NCBI GenBank assembly: GCA_903847655.1
Contig: CAINEG010000070.1
Span: forward strand, 1 to 5,090
Reading direction: 5' to 3'
DNA: 5,090 nucleotides
DNA from: an uncultured Bacteroidota bacterium
GTDB lineage: Bacteria > Bacteroidota > Bacteroidia > Chitinophagales > Chitinophagaceae
Shown: in pieces, positions 1 through 5,090 of the stretch
How positions within the stretch are numbered: position 1 is the stretch's first letter
Layout of the letters: each line of letters opens with the position of its first letter
The notes under the pieces: generated by a model
What the model was told of the DNA's origin: nothing
The model's input: the letters and a program-made list of their open reading frames with translations, nothing else
Database searches by the model: none
Position numbers and translations under genes: made by a program

Positions 1-21
1 CCATCATAATAAATTATAAAT

Positions 22-65
22 AATTTTAACGAGCATTTTAAAGAATATAAATGCTCCTTAAAATT
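22..65. other. Long imperfect stem-loop in repeat copy 1
   Basis: Arms 22-38 and 49-65 are complementary over 17 bp with a single C-C mismatch (C30 against C57) around a 10-base loop (TAAAGAATAT, 39-48). The core GAGCATTT/AAATGCTC is perfect. On the plus strand the stem is followed by a T-rich stretch at 67-90, so it could act as a terminator for a rightward gene lying left of the window. On the minus strand it lies downstream of the permease gene but lacks a clean T run. Its role as terminator, RNA structure or protein-binding site is not settled. Confidence 0.7.
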
Positions 66-112
66 CTCTTTTTGATTTTTTTAACTTTTTCCCATCATAA
101 TAAATTATAAAT

Positions 113-156
113 AATTTTAACGAGCATTTTAAAGAATATAAATGCTCCTTAAAATT
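113..156. other. Long imperfect stem-loop in repeat copy 2
   Basis: This is the exact second copy of the hairpin at 22-65. Arms are 113-129 and 140-156, the loop is 130-139, and the same single C-C mismatch is present. The T-rich stretch follows at 158-181. Two identical terminator-like structures in a row would be redundant, which is one reason to consider other roles for the repeat or a recent duplication. Confidence 0.7.
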
Positions 157-186
157 CTCTTTTTGATTTTTTTAACTTTTTCCCAT

Positions 187-214
187 CATAATAAATTATA
201 AATAATTTATTATG
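187..214. repeat. AT-rich 13-bp perfect palindrome at the repeat edge
   Basis: CATAATAAATTAT (187-199) and ATAATTTATTATG (202-214) are perfect inverted copies separated by AA. The left arm belongs to the truncated third repeat copy; the right arm includes the first bases of the unique flank, so the full palindrome exists only at this junction. It lies 26 bp past the stop codon of the permease gene and could be a weak 3'-end structure for that transcript, but no T run follows on the minus strand. In sequence this AT-rich, chance cannot be excluded. Confidence 0.5.
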
Positions 215-240
215 TCATTTTTCAAGTGAATTTCCGTAGC

Positions 241-1455
241 TTAACTTATTTTTTCGAACAGACGAGCCGAAGCTTTGCGCGCTGGAATCCAGCCTGCTGC
301 AATAGCAATTAATATCACTAAAAGTATAATGGCGATATAATCTTCGGCCATTGGTTTGACTGGATAATAATCTATGACAAAAGAATTTCCTCCTAGTTTT
401 ATAAAATGAAAACTGTTTTGTAACCAGCAAAATAAACTGGCCAAACCCCCACCAATAAGTGCGCCCATAAAGGCCATGATACCTGATAGCAATAAAAATA
501 TTTTTTGAATATCCCAAGGCCTAGCCCCCATGGCATGCAAGACATGGATGTCTTTTTGTTTTTCCAATACCAACATAGTCAGCGCCCCAACTAAATTAAA
601 GGAAGCTACCATCATGATCAAAGCTAGAATAGAAAAAATAATCCATTTTTCCATTTGCATGATCTTGTATAAATCTATATTTTGTTGAAATTTATTTTTA
701 ACTAGAAATTGATCCCCAAAAATATTTTTTAATTGTTTCATCACTTTAGCCTCTGCATTAGCTTGAACAGATAGCTCAACGGCCGACACTTGACTGGGCG
801 CAAGATCAAAAAGATATTGTGCAAAAGCATAATTGGTAAAAACATATTGGTCATCGAATTCTTGCTGCACAGAAAATGCGCCCGATTGCACGGCATTCAA
901 AGTATTCAATTGATTAAGGCTGGTGATAGACTTTCCAGACCTGTTCACTGCAAATAACTGAAGTGTGTCTCCAATAAAACGCTGAAATAAGCCTAATTTT
1001 TGTTCAATACCAATGCCCATGATTAATTTGGGGGTGTTCAAATCTCCAATCACGCATTTACCTCTTTTTAAATGTGCTTTGATATTGTTGATGTAGCCAT
1101 AAGAAGAATCGATTCCTTTGACCATGACTACTGCTTGAAAATTGTCCTTAACCATTAGAGCTCTATTTTCAACTACCCTGCTCACAGCTTTAACGCCATC
1201 TATTTTTTCAACCAAACTATAAGTGCTGTCTGATAAAGTAAAAAATTTCCCTTGCACTGACGTGACGCGCACGTCGGCATAAAAATCCGAATACAAGCCT
1301 TTCACAATATCGGTGAAGCCATTGGAAACACTTAATATTAAAATGAGTGCAGCTGTGCCTATGGCAATAGCAAATACACTTACCCATGCAATAATTTGTA
1401 TTGCCTGAAAAGCATATTTACCTCTAAAATAACGCCATGCAAATAAAAAATGCAC
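241..1455 (-). CDS. FtsX-family ABC permease, LolC/LolE-like
   Basis: This is a 404-residue inner-membrane permease of the MacB/FtsX family, closest in layout to the LolC/LolE subunits that release lipoproteins from the inner membrane. One membrane segment lies at about 22-46, a large extracytoplasmic domain at about 50-268, and three more segments at about 271-296, 319-345 and 373-390. The cytoplasmic loop after the second segment has the family hallmark (FNLVGALTMLVLEKQKDI, then HAMGA, about 286-311), and the protein ends in the usual PARKAS-type tail. The start codon is GTG, directly abutting the rbfA stop (TAA-GTG), with no clear Shine-Dalgarno; the N-terminus aligns well with LolC-type starts. 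The partner ATPase is not in this window. An rbfA-permease pair is common in Bacteroidota. The FtsX/LolC family call is firm; lipoprotein as the substrate is inferred from the family. Confidence 0.9.
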   Translation of the reverse strand: MHFLFAWRYFRGKYAFQAIQIIAWVSVFAIAIGTAALILILSVSNGFTDIVKGLYSDFYADVRVTSVQGKFFTLSDSTYSLVEKIDGVKAVSRVVENRALMVKDNFQAVVMVKGIDSSYGYINNIKAHLKRGKCVIGDLNTPKLIMGIGIEQKLGLFQRFIGDTLQLFAVNRSGKSITSLNQLNTLNAVQSGAFSVQQEFDDQYVFTNYAFAQYLFDLAPSQVSAVELSVQANAEAKVMKQLKNIFGDQFLVKNKFQQNIDLYKIMQMEKWIIFSILALIMMVASFNLVGALTMLVLEKQKDIHVLHAMGARPWDIQKIFLLLSGIMAFMGALIGGGLASLFCWLQNSFHFIKLGGNSFVIDYYPVKPMAEDYIAIILLVILIAIAAGWIPARKASARLFEKIS

Positions 1456-1800
1456 TTACAAATTTTTTAGAATCTCATCCATTTTAAAAACGTAATCCAA
1501 GGTGTCGTCTAAATAAAAATGCAAGACAGGGATGCGCCTCAATTGATGCTTCATGGTATCAGAAAGATGCTTTTTTATTTCCCATGCCTGTGCTTGAATT
1601 TTCTTAAAACATTCATTGGTGTCTTTAACCTGAAATAGGCTAATATAAATTCTAGCTTCCAATAAATCCGGGGTTACTTTTACAGAAGAGATGGAAATCA
1701 TCCCACCTTGTAAATTGGTCAACCCCAATTTTAAAAAAATATCGTTAAGGGCGCTTTGAATGGCCCCGGCCACCTGTTTTTGTCTTTTTCCTTCCTCCAT
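1456..1800 (-). CDS. rbfA: 30S ribosome-binding factor RbfA
   Basis: This is a 114-residue RbfA, a small KH-domain protein that binds the 30S subunit and helps late 16S rRNA 5'-end maturation, including in cold adaptation. Family features are the N-terminal basic helix with R6-Q-K-Q-V-A-x-x-I, the strand VKVTPDLLEARIYISL (about 40-55), and the C-terminal block RRIPVLHFYLDDTLDYVF (about 88-105). The length is normal for the family. I chose the ATG at 1798-1800; an in-frame TTG at 1804-1806 would add only two residues and gives a less typical start. No Shine-Dalgarno precedes it, as is common in Bacteroidota. The stop codon directly touches the GTG of the permease gene, suggesting co-transcription and coupled translation. 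Confidence 0.93.
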   Translation of the reverse strand: MEEGKRQKQVAGAIQSALNDIFLKLGLTNLQGGMISISSVKVTPDLLEARIYISLFQVKDTNECFKKIQAQAWEIKKHLSDTMKHQLRRIPVLHFYLDDTLDYVFKMDEILKNL

Positions 1801-1817
1801 AATCAAAATCGTTGATT
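1801..1817. promoter_or_regulatory. Short inverted repeat in the divergent intergenic region
   Basis: AATCAA (1801-1806) and TTGATT (1812-1817) are perfect inverted copies with a 5-base spacer, directly against the rbfA ATG. The position is suitable for an operator or for a small structure near the rbfA start, but the element is short and AT-rich and may be chance. Confidence 0.2.
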
Positions 1818-1835
1818 CGCTGTAAAATTAGTTAC

Positions 1836-1865
1836 TTTGCTGATTATTCTGCGGGAATAATTTTG
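1836..1865 (+). promoter_or_regulatory. Bacteroidota-type promoter candidate for the ABC exporter
   Basis: TTTG at 1836-1839 and TAATTTTG at 1858-1865 match the TTTG / TAnnTTTG elements of the Bacteroidota primary sigma factor. The spacer is 18 bases, slightly shorter than the usual 19-21. The second element is a perfect match and ends three bases before the ATG at 1869, so transcription from it would start on or next to the start codon. The sequence match is direct; promoter use is inferred. Confidence 0.4.
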
Positions 1866-1868
1866 AAT

Positions 1869-3692
1869 ATGAAGAAATTTATTCGCATCATAAGTTATAT
1901 CAGAGAATACAAGGCCTATATGGCCTGGTATAGCCTATTTATTACCTTATCTATCGTCTTTGGTTTGTTTTCCTTAGGGATGTTGATGCCCTTTATGGAC
2001 CTTATATTTCAAAAAGGAGAATTGACTGGTGTGATAAAAACAGCTACTACCTCAGGGGGTTCAGTCAATATCAAAGACCTGGTCTATGGTTTTTTACAAC
2101 AAATCATTGATGCCCATGGTAAGGTGACTGCCCTTGGATGGATTTGTGTAGCCATTATTATTAATATTTTTTTAAAGAACTTATTTCTATACCTATCTTA
2201 TTATTTTTTGGCGCCGATAAGAAATGCAGTCACCAGAAAATACTCCAGGCTATTGTATGAAAAAATATTGCAATTGCCTATTGGTTATTTTACCGAACAA
2301 CGCAAAGGAGATATCTTAAGCAGATCCTCCAACGATATCACCGAACTAGAAAATTCTGTGATTGGCGCACTAGAAGGTTTGATTAAAGAACCTTTAAACA
2401 TTTTAGGGATTTTGATTTTCTTGTTTATCATTAGTGTGAAGCTTACTTTATTTGTATTTATATTGTTGCCTCTAGCTGGTTTGATTGTGGGTCGCATTGG
2501 AAGAAGCTTAAAAAAACATACCAATAAAGCACAGGTAAAATGGGGTGAGATTTTGTCTCAGATGGAAGAAACTTTAACCGGCTTAAGAATTATTAAAGCT
2601 TTTAATGCAGAGGGTAGAGTGAAGAAACAATTTTTTGCATTGGTAGATGAAATTTTTCATATCAAAAATAAAATACTCAATAGACGTGATTTGGCTTCTC
2701 CTGTTTCTGAAACCTTGGGGGTGATTATTTTATGTGGTGTATTATGGTTTGGAGGTAAGCTAGTATTGAATGGAGAGATTCTTTCAGGTAGTTCTTTCAT
2801 TGCTTATGTAGCTTTGTTTTCTCAAATTATCAATCCTTCCAAAGCATTGTCCCAGGCGGCTTACAACGTGACAAGAGGCAATGCCACTTTAGATAGATTG
2901 AATGAAATTTTAGAAGCTCCATTGACGGTGGAAGAAAATGCAAACCCCATAGTTTTGGAAAGTTTTAAAGAATCTATTGAGTTCAACAATGTTCAATTCC
3001 TATATCAGGATGCCAGTATATTAAAGGACATTAACTTGACCATTCGCAAAGGCAGGTCGGTGGCCTTGGTAGGATCATCTGGTGCAGGCAAAAGCACCCT
3101 GGCCGATTTAGTACCTCGGTTTCATGATGTAAGTGCTGGTCATTTATTGATTGATGGAAAAAATATTAAGGACTATAGTTTACATAGTTTAAGAAATTTA
3201 ATCAGCATTGTAACACAAGAGCCTATTTTATTCAATGATACCATCGCAGCCAACATTGCCTTAGGTAAACCAAATGCTACTGAGGCTGAAATTATGGAAG
3301 CGGCCAAAATCGCCAATGCCTATGATTTTATCATTAAAAAAGAAGGTGGCTTTCAGAGTATAATAGGCGATAGAGGTAGCAAACTAAGTGGTGGAGAACG
3401 CCAGCGTTTAACCATTGCCCGTGCTGTTTTAAAGAATCCCCCTATTTTAATTTTAGACGAAGCCACTTCAGCACTAGATACAGAAAGTGAAAAATTAGTA
3501 CAAGATGCCATTAACAATATGATGCAAAATAGAACTTCCATTGTAATTGCACATAGATTGTCTACCATTAGACATGCAGATGAAATTATTGTTTTGCAAA
3601 AAGGCAATATTGTGGAAAGAGGCAACCATGATGCATTGATTGCGCAAAATGGTTATTACCGAAAACTAATTGACATGCAGGAAGTCAAATAA
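1869..3692 (+). CDS. ABC exporter, MsbA-like permease-ATPase fusion
   Basis: This is a complete 607-residue half-transporter that would work as a homodimer in the inner membrane. The membrane domain occupies about 15-330, with hydrophobic segments near 17-42, 83-108, 168-204 (a pair), 271-291 and 297-320. The ATPase domain has all its motifs: Walker A GSSGAGKST (402-410), Q-loop Gln450, signature LSGGERQ (506-512), Walker B ILILDE with catalytic Glu531, D-loop SALD (534-537) and switch His562. The layout and length are those of MsbA and related lipid or drug exporters; MsbA flips lipid A core, but the substrate here cannot be told from sequence. The ATG at 1869 (MKKFIRI) is chosen over a TTG at 1812, which would add 19 atypical residues. 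The gene ends with tandem stops (TAATAA) just before a strong terminator. It is divergent from rbfA and probably forms its own transcript. Confidence 0.93.
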   Translation: MKKFIRIISYIREYKAYMAWYSLFITLSIVFGLFSLGMLMPFMDLIFQKGELTGVIKTATTSGGSVNIKDLVYGFLQQIIDAHGKVTALGWICVAIIINIFLKNLFLYLSYYFLAPIRNAVTRKYSRLLYEKILQLPIGYFTEQRKGDILSRSSNDITELENSVIGALEGLIKEPLNILGILIFLFIISVKLTLFVFILLPLAGLIVGRIGRSLKKHTNKAQVKWGEILSQMEETLTGLRIIKAFNAEGRVKKQFFALVDEIFHIKNKILNRRDLASPVSETLGVIILCGVLWFGGKLVLNGEILSGSSFIAYVALFSQIINPSKALSQAAYNVTRGNATLDRLNEILEAPLTVEENANPIVLESFKESIEFNNVQFLYQDASILKDINLTIRKGRSVALVGSSGAGKSTLADLVPRFHDVSAGHLLIDGKNIKDYSLHSLRNLISIVTQEPILFNDTIAANIALGKPNATEAEIMEAAKIANAYDFIIKKEGGFQSIIGDRGSKLSGGERQRLTIARAVLKNPPILILDEATSALDTESEKLVQDAINNMMQNRTSIVIAHRLSTIRHADEIIVLQKGNIVERGNHDALIAQNGYYRKLIDMQEVK

Positions 3693-3693
3693 T

Positions 3694-3726
3694 AAAAAAC
3701 CCCGATAAAATTTATCGGGGTTTTTT
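3694..3726. terminator. Bidirectional rho-independent terminator
   Basis: A GC-topped hairpin, CCCCGATA (3700-3707) with TATCGGGG (3713-3720) and a 5-base loop, is flanked by six A's on the left (3694-3699) and six T's on the right (3721-3726). Read on either strand it gives a stem followed by a U run. It begins right after the exporter stop codon and lies 22 bp past the stop of the opposing DksA-like gene, so it should end both converging transcripts. Confidence 0.93.
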
Positions 3727-3748
3727 ATATGGAGTATTTTATTACTGA

Positions 3749-4690
3749 TTATTGATCACTGCTATTTCTAACATAGCCCAATTTAGCTTCTAAGCTTAAA
3801 GTGGCATGAGGTACTGCACGCAAACGAGCCTTATCTATCAAACGCCCTGTCACTCTACAAATACCATAAGTTTTGTTTTCGATGCGCATCAAGGCTTTTT
3901 CTAAATGGTCGATAAAAGTAATTTGACGGCTGGCCATTTGTCCCAATTGCTCTCTTTCCATGCTCACACTGCCATCTTCCATGGTCATGTATCTAGCATC
4001 GTCATTGTCACCACCTAATTCGTCCTTACGGGTAATGATGCCTTGTAAATAAAGCAATTCTTTTTTAGCAGCTTCTAATTTGTTACTGATTAAATCTTTG
4101 AATTCTTTCAATTCAGCATCTGAGTATTTTACTAAAGTATCGGTTGATCTTTCTACTTCTTTTCTTCTTTCCATAGGAACATAGCCTGGTTGATAAGGTA
4201 CACTGCTTTTGGAAGCTATTTTTGGAACTTTAATGTCTTTGATTGGTTCTGCGACTTTACGCACTGGTTTCACTGGAGGTGTTGGAATTTTAGGTACCGG
4301 CTTTGCAGGTGGAACATATTTTTCAACAGGCTTCGCAGCTATTGGAGCTTTAATAGGTGCCTTAACAGGAATAGTTGGTTTTGCCTTTCCTTTGACAGGA
4401 ACTGCTTTTTTAATAGGCGCTTTAATGGGGGTGGCTTTTTTTATAGGTGTTTTAACAGGGACCGCTTTTTTTGCTGGAACTGCTTTTTTTGGAACAATTT
4501 TTTTTGCAGGCACTACTTTTTTAGGTGCTACTTTTTTCGGCGCTGCCTTTTTTAAAGGCGCTGCTTTTTTAGGTGCTGCTTTTTTTGCAGGTGCGGCTTT
4601 TTTGGGAGCGGCTTTTTTCGGCGCTGCCTTTTTTGCAGGTGCTGCCTTTTTAGGCGCTGCTTTTTTTGGAGCTGGTTTTTTTGTAGCCAT
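3749..4690 (-). CDS. DksA/TraR-like protein with histone H1-like basic N-terminal tail
   Basis: This is a 313-residue protein in two parts. Residues 1 to about 155 are a low-complexity Lys/Ala/Pro/Val tail, first of KKAAP-type repeats and then of looser KxPIKAP/VPVK repeats, resembling histone H1 or AlgP tails and probably disordered and able to bind nucleic acid. Residues about 178-310 are a DksA/TraR domain: a helical region starting YSDAELKEFKDLI (180-192), an acidic patch at 228-231, then YGICRVTGRLIDKARLRAVP (275-294). Only one zinc-site cysteine, Cys278, remains; the other three positions are Thr281, Ser and Ala. This degenerate site is, from memory, typical of Bacteroidota members, so it need not mean loss of function. 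DksA acts on RNA polymerase with ppGpp; whether this protein does is inferred. It begins 2 bp after the ileS stop with a good ribosome binding site. Family call is firm; the role of the tail is not. Confidence 0.9.
   Translation of the reverse strand: MATKKPAPKKAAPKKAAPAKKAAPKKAAPKKAAPAKKAAPKKAAPLKKAAPKKVAPKKVVPAKKIVPKKAVPAKKAVPVKTPIKKATPIKAPIKKAVPVKGKAKPTIPVKAPIKAPIAAKPVEKYVPPAKPVPKIPTPPVKPVRKVAEPIKDIKVPKIASKSSVPYQPGYVPMERRKEVERSTDTLVKYSDAELKEFKDLISNKLEAAKKELLYLQGIITRKDELGGDNDDARYMTMEDGSVSMEREQLGQMASRQITFIDHLEKALMRIENKTYGICRVTGRLIDKARLRAVPHATLSLEAKLGYVRNSSDQ
4391..4681 (-). repeat. Degenerate coding repeats for the Lys/Ala/Pro tail
   Basis: In-frame units of 15 or 18 bp encode AAPKK and AAPAKK in residues 4 to about 60, then drift to VPAKK, TPIKK and APIKK versions up to about residue 100. 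The lysines are often AAA codons, giving runs of up to seven A's on the coding strand (for example across codons 3-5 and 8-10). Such arrays are prone to length change by recombination or slippage. The mirror strand is open for 166 codons only because of this composition. Confidence 0.85.
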
Positions 4691-4692
4691 AA

Positions 4693-5090
4693 TTATCCTT
4701 TTTGTCTAACTGAAATCCTTAATTTATGCTCATTTATTTCGACTTCAACTGCCTCGTTTAAGGTTGGAACCCAGTCAATTTGGTGTGCAAGAATTTCGCG
4801 GCAAATATAGTCCGAAAATTGAATAATGGAGTCCTTCAATTCCGTATTCTCCTCTATTTCAAGCAAAATCTTGTCTGTTAGGTCGAAATTCGACTCTTTT
4901 CTGATGTTTTGGACCCTATTTACTAGCTCACGGGCATTACCTTCCTGTAATAAAGCTGGGCTAATGGTAATGTCCAAGGCCACTGTAAGGGCGTTTTTAA
5001 CCGCCACACTCCATCCAGGTATATCTTCTGCTATAATATCTACCTCATTGATTAGCAACTGAATAGTCTCTCCTTCAATGTCCAAAGGCA
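4693..5090 (-). CDS. ileS: Isoleucine--tRNA ligase, C-terminal end (5'-partial)
   Basis: The last 131 residues of a long protein are present; the reading frame stays open to the window edge, so the N-terminus and the catalytic Rossmann and editing domains lie outside. The segment matches the C-terminal part of Bacteroidota isoleucyl-tRNA synthetase: a (P)LDIEGETIQLLINEVDI stretch, then LLQEGNARELVNRVQNIRKE and DLTDKILLEIEEN, features of the region after the anticodon-binding domain in the eukaryote-like IleRS type. The enzyme charges tRNA-Ile in the cytoplasm. The TTG at 5083-5085 is an internal codon, not a start. The TAA stop lies 2 bp before the DksA-like ATG, so the two genes are probably one transcript; ileS followed by a dksA-like gene is a common Bacteroidota order. 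No sign of damage is seen in the visible part. Confidence 0.9.
   Translation of the reverse strand, partial: PLDIEGETIQLLINEVDIIAEDIPGWSVAVKNALTVALDITISPALLQEGNARELVNRVQNIRKESNFDLTDKILLEIEENTELKDSIIQFSDYICREILAHQIDWVPTLNEAVEVEINEHKLRISVRQKG
4696..4703 (-). promoter_or_regulatory. Ribosome binding site of the DksA-like gene
   Basis: On the minus strand AAAAAGGA ends 5 bases before the ATG at 4690 and lies within the last codons and stop of ileS. It supports this ATG as the start and stands out because the other gene starts in the window lack a clear Shine-Dalgarno. It allows the gene to be translated by reinitiation or independently from the ileS transcript. Confidence 0.6.

Larger units (their letters stand above)
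1..208. repeat. 91-bp perfect tandem repeat, 2.3 copies
   Basis: Copies lie at 1-91 and 92-182 and are identical by eye over all 91 bases; a third copy begins at 183 and matches for 26 bases (to 208) before diverging. The unit is very AT-rich, starts with CCATCATAATAAATTATAAA and ends in a T-rich stretch (CTCTTTTTGATTTTTTTAAC, then TTTTTC). The unit length is not a multiple of three and no open reading frame of note crosses it. The array may extend left of the window. There are no variable spacers, so it is not a CRISPR array. Perfect identity points to a recent duplication or an assembly effect at a contig end. Function is unknown. Confidence 0.95.

Noticed and set aside
1..208. CRISPR array
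   Set aside because: The 91-bp units are contiguous and identical with no unique spacers, and no cas gene is nearby.
215..517. A 100-codon minus-strand open frame
   Set aside because: It overlaps the end of the permease gene in another frame, has no recognisable domain, and its composition looks like a frame shadow.
1812..1868. N-terminal extension of the ABC exporter from TTG at 1812
   Set aside because: The 19 added residues are not typical of the family, TTG is a rare start, and ATG at 1869 gives the usual MKKF-type N-terminus; the stretch also holds the likely promoter.
2285..2524. A 79-codon minus-strand open frame inside the exporter gene
   Set aside because: It is antisense to well-conserved membrane-domain coding sequence and shows no family features; the same applies to the one at 3353-3625 in the ATPase domain.
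4209..4709. A 166-codon plus-strand open frame rich in GAAFF/GAAFLG repeats, resembling a glycine-rich membrane protein
   Set aside because: It is the exact antisense of the Lys/Ala/Pro repeat region; the repeats come from the complementary strand, and the minus-strand gene has a clear domain, start and ribosome binding site.
3749..5090. ileS, dksA-like, lspA cluster
   Set aside because: In many Bacteroidota lspA follows this pair, but here a terminator and a converging ABC exporter follow directly, so no lspA can be claimed in this window.

Overview
The window looks like ordinary chromosomal DNA of an AT-rich member of the Bacteroidota. The grounds are the gene pairs (rbfA followed by a LolC/E-type FtsX permease; ileS followed by a DksA/TraR-like gene), a DksA-like protein with the family's degenerate zinc site (one Cys left of four), mostly weak or absent Shine-Dalgarno sequences, and a TAnnTTTG-type promoter element. 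A placement in the Chitinophagaceae or a near relative is only a guess, from the Lys/Ala/Pro-rich tail on the DksA-like protein.

Layout. Positions 1-208 hold a perfect 91-bp tandem repeat (two full copies and a 26-bp third), each full copy carrying a long imperfect hairpin; no gene is visible there. A minus-strand pair follows: rbfA (1800 to 1456) and, with no gap, an FtsX/LolC-type permease (1455 to 241) that starts with GTG. From the short divergent intergenic region 1801-1868 a complete MsbA-type ABC exporter runs rightwards (1869-3692). It ends at a strong bidirectional terminator (3694-3726), shared with the converging minus-strand pair: the 3' end of ileS (5090 to 4693, cut by the window edge) and a DksA/TraR-like gene (4690 to 3749) with a histone H1-like basic N-terminal tail.

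How it fits together. These are mostly housekeeping functions: 30S subunit maturation (RbfA), isoleucine charging (IleRS), transcription control (DksA-like), and envelope lipid or lipoprotein transport (ABC exporter, LolC/E-like permease). The two minus-strand pairs are each tightly packed and probably co-transcribed. I see no mobile element, CRISPR array, defence system or RNA gene. The points most worth a second look are the perfect hairpin-bearing tandem repeat, the basic-tail DksA-like fusion, and a promoter-like element so close to the exporter's ATG that its mRNA may be leaderless.
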